This document shows positions 56,161 to 64,000 of a stretch of DNA of 64,000 bases, piece by piece. Source of the DNA: Prosopocoilus inquinatus (Eukaryota > Arthropoda > Insecta > Coleoptera > Lucanidae); the NCBI GenBank assembly GCA_036172665.1, contig CM069873.1, forward strand, positions 39,484,001 to 39,548,000, read 5' to 3'. The notes below the pieces were generated by a model, which saw only the letters and a program-made list of their open reading frames with translations, was not told where the DNA came from and did not search any database. The stretch's first letter is position 1. Every line of letters begins with the position of its first letter. The position numbers were made by a program, and so were the translations under genes.

Positions 56161-56400
56161 CCTTCTCGTTTCTAAATTCACGACATTTACTGTCAGCATA
56201 CTCACGTAATCCCTTATCTAAGGCTGCTCCTGCAGAAAAAAAGATTTTGATAAAACATCCATCACCAAGGCGAAGAGCTTTTGGAGATGAAAAGGCTGAA
56301 TAAGACGAGAACTAATCCGATCTTGGCGAAACATGATGTGAAGCTCCAGAGTCAATTAGCCAATCTAGACGTTGATTACCATCATTTACACTCATGAATG
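56161..56400 (-). pseudogene. Copia protease, broken
   Basis: The minus strand near 56341-56370 translates WLIDSGASHHV, the copia protease active site, followed within ten codons by a stop. This sits between the gag knuckle and integrase, as expected. Confidence 0.85.
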
Positions 56401-56955
56401 CCTGTCCTCGTTCATTTCTCTCACTTTCCTTTGCTTGACCTCATTTTTCTGTTTTAAATTGCCTACAATCTCTTTTAAAATGACCTGTCTTGCCGCAATA
56501 GTAACATTTTGGTTTCTTATTTCCTTCTTTTTCCTTATCTTTTTGTAACGCAGCAGAATGACCGTAATTTCTCCATTTCTTCTCTTTATTCTCAAAACTA
56601 TTATGTTTTGCTACTAGTGCTACGCATGAAGACTCACTTGTACCTTGATGTGCAACTTGCAGGCATTGTTCATGAAGCCGAAGTCGTTCTATGAGGCCGG
56701 TAACAGTCCTTTCTAAATTTGGAACTGATTCCCAAGCATTCTTAAATTCTAAGTATTCCTTTGGCAATGTATTGATGATTCTGTTCAGCAACATTGACTT
56801 TGGCAGCTGCACCTTCTCAGATTTTAATTCTTCTTGAAGATCTTGCCATATTCTTTGCAATTTTGACACATGGGTTGTAATGTCATCAGCGAGATCTTTA
56901 CAATAACTAAATAGTTTTGTATACAGAAGATCTAATCCGTGTTCGTTCCTTGTGC
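56401..56955 (-). pseudogene. gag: Copia gag C-terminal part
   Basis: Minus-strand frame (within ORF 56441-57040) with LSKLQRIWQDL-type helix, LNRIINTLPKEYLEFKNAWES and the CCHC knuckle CYYCGKTGHFKRDC (about 56463-56505). Everything upstream of about 56955 in that ORF is the 310-bp repeat, so the gag start is lost. Confidence 0.88.
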
Positions 56956-57500
56956 CTCTGGACAGCTGTTTCAGCCCTGCTTGGAGCTTCTTCAGCAGAG
57001 GCTGAAGAAGGTTTTCACTGCAATCAAAAACGATTTGCACAAAATTTTTCTAAAAATTTTCATTATGCTTTGACAGCAAGCATGGCCGCCTTGCATGGGG
57101 GACTTATTAGGAGCAAATCCCGCTTCAATTTGTCTATCCTACTGCAATGTCAAGTCAAAAAGCGATAGTAAGATGTCGCTTTTTTATCTGTTCATCACTC
57201 TTACATCGCAATTGCGAATAAATTGGACAAGTCGTTTTTGTTTGCAGTGGAAATGTCGAGCTACGTCTCTGGTGAAGAAGCCCCAAGCAGGGCTGAAACA
57301 GCTGTCCAGAGGCTGCTCGAGGTTTTCACTGCAATCAAAAACGATTTGCACAAAATTTTTCTAAAAATTTTCATTATGCTTTGACAGCAAGCATGGCTGC
57401 CTTGCATGGGAGACTTATTAGGAGCAAATTCCGCTTCAATTTATCTGTCCCACTGCAATATCAGGTCAAAAAGCGTTAGTAAGATGTCGCTATTTTATCT
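56955..57500 (+). repeat. 310-bp repeat family, copy D (inside copia)
   Basis: Begins with a short reverse-oriented piece (cctctggacagctgtttcagc), switches strand at about 56998 (cttcttcagc agag gctgaagaag), then runs forward for about 1.6 units (ttattag at 57104 and 57415, period 311). The 43-codon ORF lies at 57253-57384. Confidence 0.9.
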
Positions 57501-57979
57501 GGAGATTTTGTTATTTATAATTATTCATCTTCAAAAAATGGTAGTAAGCCTTGGAACATCCCTTCATGACATGGTTTGATCTCGAATGATTGGGCACAGC
57601 CTTGGCGTTGACTGAAAAAAATCAATTACGTTATCTTTAGTGGTTTAGAACTTACGAATTTTTGAATGGAACCTTGCATCCGGGAATTTTCAAGAAAAAA
57701 ATGACTCACATCAAGAACTATGATTGATACGTAAAAATGGCTCAAATAAATTTAACGTAGAATTTAGCGTAGAATCCAAAAATGAAGTCAAAATGGGGTG
57801 TTTCAATTAAAAAAAAAACGTAACTTTACTATTTTTATAATACTTGGACACCCTGTATACAAACGAAAATAATTTTAGAATGTGCAATGGAAGCGCTTCT
57901 ATTATGCAAAAAAAAAATTGAGTCGATACCTGGAATAGCTAGAAAGTTATGGAACTTTTACGGAGCTCTGGGACACCCT
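57501..57979. other. Intergenic with short terminal-repeat fragments
   Basis: ggacaccctgtata at about 57850 and ggacaccctata at 57971 are the same word, and ggggtgtttcaattaaa at about 57792 is a likely relative of the 47625-49390 family. No gene. Confidence 0.5.
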
Positions 57980-58080
57980 ATATATAATTTACAGTTGCTA
58001 ACAACAAAATTCTACTTTTTTCTTATAAAGTCATGTACTTGTAACATATACACGCACATGAATGCTAGATTTATCTTTAA
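57980..58080 (-). repeat. Copia 5' LTR remnant
   Basis: Partner of 53688-53788. No primer-binding site follows; the inner side joins a different short repeat (ggacaccctata). Confidence 0.65.
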
Positions 58081-58239
58081 CAAAAACTATTATTAATCCC
58101 TTGATTTAAGGTTTGGAAGACCACTTTTTGTGAACCCCGCCGCTTTTTCACCAATTTAATTTGTATTGTTTTGTTATATCATAATATTTTTCTGGGGAAA
58201 TAAAGAAGTTATCATTATTATTATTATTATTATTATTAA
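58081..58239 (+). mobile_element. Probable LINE 3' end with (ATT)n tail
   Basis: tttctggggaaataaagaagttatc followed by about nine ATT units (58207-58239). It is similar in organisation to 21740-21777. No coding part remains. Confidence 0.5.
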
Positions 58240-59630
58240 ATTACGATTTCGGTAAACATATTCTTGTAAGTAATTAGTACACATTCAACTCAAAAAATAG
58301 AAGATAAAATTTCTATAGCGTATTGTAATAAGTAAAATGTAAAATTTTACATTTTTAAATAATATTCCTAATTATTTTGAGAGTGCCGGTGCAAGTTAAG
58401 TGAGTTGTCTTGTAATTGTCTGAACATCAATTTCTCAATCAAAATAGATTTAATTTTAATTTCGCAGCCTGTGCATGTTTTCAAATCGGAATAAGCTGAA
58501 ACCATCAATATTTAAGCTTTTCTTAAGAAATAAGCCTCAGCATTTCTATCGTCACGTATAAGGCGCGGATAACATAAATAATTCTCGCTGTGTCTTTCGT
58601 TCATCATAAAAGTGTAATTTTTAAGATTGCTTCTTAAATGTGCTACATCTATACGCTAATAACAACATATGCATAATGCAAGAACATAATTTATCGCAAA
58701 TTGTATTTTATATCTGCCAAAAGAATTCTTATTGCTCTTTTATGATTTGTAACTTGTAACACGTTTATGATGTTTGCAATTTTTTTACATGGGCATATAA
58801 ATCAAACATGACTTTTTTCCGTATACTGAATGTAGTGCTGTATCTAAAATGAACCTTTCAGATACATTGCTTTAAGGAATCTGTTTTATGTGAATTAAAG
58901 TGGATGAATCTAAGATGATATTGTCGATAAAAATTAACAACAAAAAAATTATTCTTTTCCCCGCGAGGGCTCTACACAATGACTTTATCGTCCATTCAGG
59001 CTTGATCTCCAACCAGAACTGATGAAGAGATTAATAGTCGTGCCTTGTATTGTAGAATAAAATTATTTTTTCTTAATCGATTAACGTAGCTGTGACCGGC
59101 AATAAAATTTAATGAATTAAATTAATCGTTATTTTTGAGCAAATAAAATTTTATTGCTGTCAATCAAGTCTACAGTTAGCCGTCTAACAAACGCAATTAG
59201 TTTAATCGTTTATCATTAACGCTTGAATTACTGTTGTTAATTTCGCAGCTGTCTTATTCTTATCAAATTAACAGAATCTATATTTTATAGTTTTCTTTTG
59301 AAGTTCTTAGGTTAATATCATTTTATTCACTATAATTTTTAGTACGAAGTGAAATAAGTAAACCATAATGACATTTGCATCTGTACCGAATATCTCCGGC
59401 TCTAGGGAAGATCACATTAAAGATTTTTTTTTTTAATTAACCTGTTAATACAAAATCAATCAAGTAAAAAGTTATAGGAATTAAAGTGAAATTAATTAAT
59501 AATCAATCATTACTACCTGCAGTAATATTAGACGTTTTAAATTCGAATTTGCATATTTAAGACGTTTTCACGGTAAGAATCTGTAATAGTTCCTCTGGTG
59601 ACAATAAGGGCCGAATTCAGAGATGAAATA
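58240..59630. other. AT-rich intergenic
   Basis: No recognised gene or repeat. Confidence 0.5.
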
Positions 59631-59635
59631 AGTAT

Positions 59636-60222
59636 CCCTCGCACCCCTTTCGAATTGAAGGTTTCGTTTCTACGATGAGAGTTTCTGCGATAGTTATAAA
59701 TCGTGTAAATTACTTGAGAATCGCTTTCATGACACAACTTTCGTACTACTCGTCTGACTAAAGAGCTGAGAGTAGCTCTCGCGATAGTGTAAGGGTAAGT
59801 TCATAACGAAGCTATGATGACAGATGATAGCGGAGATTTCGAATAGCGCTGATACAAAGAAACACGTATTCAAATATTTGTGTTCATATCCAGGCCTCGA
59901 GTGTAAGCGCTCATATAAGTGGATTGTAGCAATCAGTCTTAAACGGGGTATTCTTCTGTAGAAAAAGCCTTTATCATCTATCAGCATAGCTTCGTTATGA
60001 ACTTACCCTAATTCGTCTAAAAACACTCGTTCTATCTCTACTAATCACTAACTCTTACCGTGAAAACGAGAGTCAGACTATTTTGCCTAACAATTTATCT
60101 GTGAATTCGGTCCCTACTCTCACGAGAGTAATTATCATTATTATATGCAAACGAGGATTCACTATCACAGAAACTCTCATCGTAAAAACGGAACTTTCGA
60201 CTTAAAAGGTGTGCGAGTGGCA
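59636..60222. repeat. ~590-bp imperfect inverted repeat element
   Basis: Outer arms: ctcgcaccccttt (59638) with aaaggtgtgcgag (60203-60216), and tacgatgagagtttctgcgatag (59671) with its complement at about 60160-60185. Inner arm: gggtaagttcataacgaagctatg (59791-59815) with its complement at 59986-60009. No ORF of note. Confidence 0.82.
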
Positions 60223-60225
60223 AGG

Positions 60226-60765
60226 TTTATATACACTCTAAAAATTTCACGTAATTTTACAACAGGCAAAGTAGTATTTATCCATTAAAAATAAAAACAT
60301 TTTACAGAAATACAGCTGTAAGTAACATTCACATTCTTTTTCGTGTACGTTTACAAACAGAAAATGTTCCAACGTAATTTTACAGACTTATTACAAAATT
60401 CAAAAGAAACAATATTAATTTTACCGTAAAAATGGAGTATTTTTAATATATTTCTCGTATTTTTAATACAATTCTCGTAGTTTTACAATGTGTTGAAAAT
60501 TAACACTGTTATCTGTAACATTACTACAAATTTTATATAAATTCTTATGATTTTGATATGCGCAATCGTCTGCGATTGAGTCACTGTCGTGTTTCAACAC
60601 GATAAACGACGACCGGCTGCTTGGGGATGTTATATTCCGATCATCTGAGGCTTGCGACGTATCTTTCGTTTGTTTAGTCCAGCACATCTTTTATTGAGGT
60701 AATTAATTTATTGTTGCTGGTGTAATATTTTTAAATAAAAAGTCAATACTAGTGGTAAATATTTT
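60226..60765. other. AT-rich intergenic
   Basis: Several cgtaattttaca-like words recur (about 60251, 60376 and 60472). No gene recognised. Confidence 0.45.
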
Positions 60766-60911
60766 ATATGGGCATTTGGCTCATACTGCGAAAGTGCTTA
60801 ACATTTAGTTTTTGTTACTGTAATTGTATGTATAGTCTAACCGGAATTAAATATATTTGTTGCACTCAATATTCTCGATTGAAATTATTTTATTTGTTTC
60901 AGATCATTGTA

Positions 60912-61319
60912 ATGTTTAAATGTAACATTTGTAAGACAGATTCCGTTTCTATTAAACAGTATGAATCTCATCTTTATCATCACAGAAATGTTAAGAATTG
61001 TCGCTTTATATGTAAACGGGAAAAATGCTGTCGGGAATTTGGGACGTACAGAGCTTTTAATATGCATAAATATAGGAATCATCACGAAATAAATGTCACA
61101 TCTGTGTCATTTAGTTGTAGTATATTTCATTGTGAATTTAAAACACATTTAAAAAATCTATTACATTTTCATATGTACGGCCACATTAAAAAAGATGGAA
61201 TTGTGAAGTGTCCGTATGCTGATTGCTCTACTAGAGACCATTTGTACAGTTCTGTTTCAAGTTTGAAATCCCATTTTCATAGAAAACATTTTGTTGAGGT
61301 GACTGGGTTTTGCAAATAA
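60912..61319 (+). CDS. C2H2 zinc-finger protein fragment
   Basis: 135 codons from the ATG at 60912. Four C2H2-like units are visible: CNIC...HLYHH, CKREKC...HKYRNHH, CSIFHC...HMYGH and CPYADC...HFHRKH. The ORF is open further upstream (60768), but ttatttgtttcag at 60890-60902 is a good splice acceptor just before this ATG, so I start there. GAG/GTGACT at about 61297 could be a donor, which would make TGCAAATAA intronic. The protein would bind nucleic acid; the family is not identified. It ends 33 bp from the start of a copia LTR, so it may lie inside that LTR or be truncated by it. Confidence 0.55.
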   Translation: MFKCNICKTDSVSIKQYESHLYHHRNVKNCRFICKREKCCREFGTYRAFNMHKYRNHHEINVTSVSFSCSIFHCEFKTHLKNLLHFHMYGHIKKDGIVKCPYADCSTRDHLYSSVSSLKSHFHRKHFVEVTGFCK

Positions 61320-61352
61320 AACAACGGCAAACATTAAAACACAGACACAACA

Positions 61353-61364
61353 CTCTCCCTCAAG
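61353..61364 (-). other. Copia polypurine tract and start of 3' LTR
   Basis: The minus strand reads CTTGAGGGAGAG and then TGTTGTGTCTG, the usual purine tract followed by an LTR TGTTG start at 61352. The LTR end cannot be set because the partner LTR is outside the window. Confidence 0.75.
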
Positions 61365-61923
61365 TTGTGCCCTGAAGTGGCTTTATGGTAAGTCCTAATC
61401 CACTGGAACAATGCACGTGTTTCGGCCCAGGAAGGCCCTTCGTCAGGGCGTCAGCGATCATTTGCTCGGTGGGCAAATATTTTAATTCTATTGGACACCG
61501 CTTGAGGACGTCCCGTATGAAGTGGTGTCTCACATCGATGTGCTTGGACCTGGAATGATGTACTGGATTTTCAGCTAATTTCCCAGCGCCTTGATTGTCG
61601 TTGTAGATAATTGCGCTGGCAAGCTCTGGGAAACCTAAGTCGCCGAGGAAGTTGATGATATAAATGGCCTCCTTGGCCGCGGAGGTTATAGCCATATATT
61701 CGGCCTCTGTCGAAGATAACGCTACAGTGCGCTGCTTTCGGGATTCCCAGGATATTGCAGCCCCACCGAAGACAAAAGCATATCCGGTGTAGGAGCGGCA
61801 ATCAACAGTGCAATTTGCCCAGTCAGCGTCTACATACCCCTTCAAAGGTTCGCCGTCTCTGATAAAGCGTAGACCGAGATTGGCGGTTCCTTTCAGATAG
61901 CGGAGCACCCTCTTGCCTGCCGT
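61360..61923 (-). CDS. Copia RNase H, same frame after one stop
   Basis: VLRYLKGTANLGLRF, GYVDADWANCTVDCRSYTGY, SSTEAEYMAI, IYNDNQGAGKLA and HSRSKHIDVRHHF form a complete copia RNase H. It is in frame with the ORF upstream, separated only by the TAG at 61924-61926. It ends four codons after LGLTIKPL, at 61360, next to the purine tract. Confidence 0.93.
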   Translation of the reverse strand, partial: TAGKRVLRYLKGTANLGLRFIRDGEPLKGYVDADWANCTVDCRSYTGYAFVFGGAAISWESRKQRTVALSSTEAEYMAITSAAKEAIYIINFLGDLGFPELASAIIYNDNQGAGKLAENPVHHSRSKHIDVRHHFIRDVLKRCPIELKYLPTEQMIADALTKGLPGPKHVHCSSGLGLTIKPLQGTT

Positions 61924-64000
61924 CTAATGTTCTGATGTGGGGCAGTCGTTGAATTGACTCAAGGCGCTAACCGCGTGGGCTATGTCCGGGTGAGTTCCAA
62001 GAGCTGCATACATTAATGTTCCGATTAGTTCCCTATATGGGAAGCTTCCCTTGATGCTCTGATTGTCGGGGCCTCTGGACAGTTTTGCGCCCGCAGCCAA
62101 CGGAGTGCCGACCGGCTTGCAGTCACTCATCTCGAATCTCCGTAGTATTTCGGCAATATAACCACTCTGAGATAGGGTCAAGCTGTCCCCGTCTCGCAAA
62201 AACTCCAAGCCCAGGCAGTATCGAGCGTTACCAAGATCCTTCACCTTAAAGACCTGGGAAAGTTTCTCCTTGATCTGTCTCTCCCTTCCTCGATCATTCG
62301 AGACGATCAAGATATCATCGACGTAGACGAGAAGAAAGGTCAGTGTTCCCTTGTCGGTGTAGACACAAGGATCCGCGTTGGTCGGGGTCAGGCCAGTGCT
62401 CCGGAGAACTGCATTAAGTGCGGCATGCCATTGTCGGCCTGCTTGTCGTAATCCGTACAAGGCCTTGTTGAGTCTGCATACCTTGGGGGATTCCCTCAAT
62501 TCCTCCAACATCGCGCTGGCTCGCTCTGAGAGTGCGACATTCGCACTGTCGCTGACCATCCTCTTAAGCATTTTATCCAGCAGCTCCGGCTGCTCCATAA
62601 GGATCTCGGCGTCTAACTTTCCGTTTAGGTAGGCGGTCTCTATGTCCAGCTGTGATATATTCAAGTCGAGTCTTGCGGCAAGCCCCATCAGTAACCTGAG
62701 GGAGCTAAGACGTGCGACGGGCGCGAAAGTCTCGAAAAAATCGACACCCGGCTGCTGCGAGAATCCCTTGGCGACGACACGAGCCTTTCTTCGCTCGAGT
62801 TGTCCGTCAGAATCACACTTGTTCCTAAGGACAGTGCGGCACTGGATGACCTTCCCGTTCCGTGGCCTGTCGACGAGATCGAAGGTATCGTTGGAGACGA
62901 GGCTCTTTATCTCGGAATAAATCGCATCTTCCCACTCCTCTTGGTCTGGTCCAGAGATCGCTTGCCGAAACGGAACTTCGCATATGTTCATTGGAATGTC
63001 TGCGCCCTCCCAATTGTCTGGAGGTTCGATATTGGATTCTGCTGGCTCGTCTTGGTTGATGCTTCCCGGTTCGTCGTGAGCGGCAATGTTATACCGTTTG
63101 GCAGGACGTCCAGGCTTGCCGGTTAGGATTTTGCGTGGTCTGCCCGGTGCTCGCTTCATTCGGGCGTTTGCAAGCTGATCGTTCACGATTGGCGTCGGCG
63201 ATGAGTCATCTTGGCCGTCGCCTTGGTCTCGCGAATCGCGGCCGTCGTGATGTTGGTCGATGACATCCCGAATCGCTGTTTGGGTTGGAATGAGTTCCAA
63301 CTCAGGCGCCGTCGGTGGAATTTGCGCGTTGATCGAAAACTCGCTCGAAAAACGGACGTCGCGCGTCACATGGACTTGGCTTTTGGATGGAACCCATATT
63401 CTGTACGCCTTCGCAGTGTCAGAGTATCCGACGAAGATGCCTTCGATTCCACGTGGCTGTAACTTGTCTTTGCCCGGAGTTTTGTCCAGGTAGTGTACCT
63501 TTGCACCGAACCTTCTTAAATGGCTAACGTCTGGACGCTTGCCGGTCCATATTTCATATGGTGTCTTTGCGCCCAGGATTTTTGTGACGCAACGATTTCG
63601 AACATAGTTCGCCGTAGCGACAGCCTCGCCCCAAAAAGATCGCGGTAAACCGGATTCCGCGAGTGCCATACGCGCTGCCTCGATTAGAGTTCGATTTTTC
63701 CTCTCCGCCACCCCGTTTTGTTGCGGAGTGTGCGGCGCCGAGAGGCGACGTCGTATTCCAGATTCCCGCAAAATTTGGTCCATGGTATTGTTGCAGAACT
63801 CTCCGCCGTTATCGGATTGCAGAGCTTTAATTTTTGCTCCACTTTGCGTCTGGACCAGCTTGACGTATTCGCGGAACTTGGGAGCTACCTCAGACTTGTG
63901 GCGAAGCAGGTAGATTTCGGTCCAGCGGCTGAAGTCGTCAGTGAAAGTAAGAATGTACCGGGCGCCGCCGTGTGATTTTGTTCTCATCGGTCCGGAGACA
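61924..64000 (-). CDS. Copia pol: integrase and RT
   Basis: A 687-codon frame, 5' end outside the window. Integrase core: RYILTFTDDFSRWTEIY, ALQSDNGGEFCN (second catalytic Asp), PQQNGVAERKNR (Glu), LRRFGAKVHY. After an Arg/Pro-rich hinge, RT: KARVVAKGFSQQPGVDFFETFAPVAR-type sequence, LDIETAYLNGKLDAEI, LYGLRQAGRQW, and catalytic YVDDILIV (about 62305-62330). It stops at a TAG (61924-61926) exactly where copia elements have a Trp (EHW). Confidence 0.93.
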   Translation of the reverse strand, partial: VSGPMRTKSHGGARYILTFTDDFSRWTEIYLLRHKSEVAPKFREYVKLVQTQSGAKIKALQSDNGGEFCNNTMDQILRESGIRRRLSAPHTPQQNGVAERKNRTLIEAARMALAESGLPRSFWGEAVATANYVRNRCVTKILGAKTPYEIWTGKRPDVSHLRRFGAKVHYLDKTPGKDKLQPRGIEGIFVGYSDTAKAYRIWVPSKSQVHVTRDVRFSSEFSINAQIPPTAPELELIPTQTAIRDVIDQHHDGRDSRDQGDGQDDSSPTPIVNDQLANARMKRAPGRPRKILTGKPGRPAKRYNIAAHDEPGSINQDEPAESNIEPPDNWEGADIPMNICEVPFRQAISGPDQEEWEDAIYSEIKSLVSNDTFDLVDRPRNGKVIQCRTVLRNKCDSDGQLERRKARVVAKGFSQQPGVDFFETFAPVARLSSLRLLMGLAARLDLNISQLDIETAYLNGKLDAEILMEQPELLDKMLKRMVSDSANVALSERASAMLEELRESPKVCRLNKALYGLRQAGRQWHAALNAVLRSTGLTPTNADPCVYTDKGTLTFLLVYVDDILIVSNDRGRERQIKEKLSQVFKVKDLGNARYCLGLEFLRDGDSLTLSQSGYIAEILRRFEMSDCKPVGTPLAAGAKLSRGPDNQSIKGSFPYRELIGTLMYAALGTHPDIAHAVSALSQFNDCPTSEH

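Larger units (their letters stand above)
53688..58080 (-). mobile_element. Ty1/copia element, minus strand, rearranged
   Basis: A ~100-bp repeat at 53688-53788 recurs at 57980-58080 in the same orientation. On the minus strand it starts TGTTGAAG directly after the purine tract TTAGGGGAAG, so it is the start of the LTR; its other end is cut off in both copies at a TATATA next to unrelated repeats. Between them lie copia gag, protease, integrase, the RT start and RNase H on the minus strand, but the RT core and the gag N-terminus are replaced by units of the 310-bp repeat. Confidence 0.8.
61353..64000 (-). mobile_element. Ty1/copia element, minus strand, runs off window
   Basis: Integrase, RT and RNase H of copia type, minus strand. 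The coding region is clearly more GC-rich than the rest of the window and almost undamaged: one stop, no frameshift seen. The 5' part (gag, protease, 5' LTR) lies beyond position 64000. Confidence 0.93.

Overview
This is a repeat-saturated stretch of an animal nuclear genome, almost certainly an insect. The background is AT-rich. Ty1/copia, Ty3/gypsy, BEL/Pao, Jockey/CR1-type LINE and Penelope-like elements occur together, and the copia element at 26.9-31.0 kb carries the half-initiator-tRNA-Met primer site known from Drosophila copia. I cannot fix the insect order. I found no tRNA or rRNA gene, no CRISPR array, no operon-like arrangement and no convincing conserved host gene. The only non-transposon coding candidate is a small C2H2 zinc-finger ORF at 60.9-61.3 kb, and it touches a copia LTR.

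Layout: 1-1.8 kb, AT-rich with nothing recognised. 1.81-11.07 kb, a gypsy-type element on the minus strand with 1.32-kb LTRs that are about 99% identical but a gag-pol with several stops and frameshifts. 11.8-22.3 kb, a three-level nest: an old plus-strand BEL integrase remnant is split by a minus-strand BEL element (181-182-bp LTRs, 5-bp duplication AAGCG), whose gag is split by a plus-strand LINE. 22.3-26.9 kb, AT-rich, with a complex repeat rich in TGACCTTGA. 26.9-31.0 kb, a minus-strand copia element (247-bp LTRs, 5-bp duplication ATGTC). 31-36.5 kb, hairpin elements, tandem repeats, an LTR-like segment, a second TCAAGGTCA array in the opposite orientation and a perfect-style hairpin. 36.56-39.4 kb, the 5' part of a plus-strand gypsy element whose gag starts with a SAP-like region. 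39.4-42.6 kb, AT-rich with a 196-bp palindrome.

42.6-44.5 kb is a decayed plus-strand BEL element without its RT core, joined directly to a Penelope-like RT fragment. 47.0-50.6 kb is a LINE 3' half interrupted by a 1.8-kb foldback element and a minisatellite. 50.8-51.2 kb holds a ~310-bp repeat, 51.45-51.58 kb a Harbinger-like MITE, and 51.8-53.1 kb a Penelope-like fragment between inverted repeats. 53.7-58.1 kb is a minus-strand copia element whose RT core and gag start are replaced by the 310-bp repeat. 59.6-60.2 kb is a large inverted repeat. 61.35 kb to the end is a GC-richer, almost intact copia element with one nonsense codon, which runs off the window.

Nothing here looks like a cooperating gene set. 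The window records successive insertions, with retroelement ORFs (gag, protease, RT, RNase H, integrase) in various stages of decay. The most unusual things are the ~310-bp strand-switching repeat embedded in retroelements and elsewhere, the two arrays of exact nuclear-receptor-type half-sites, and several long hairpins that match no element I can name.
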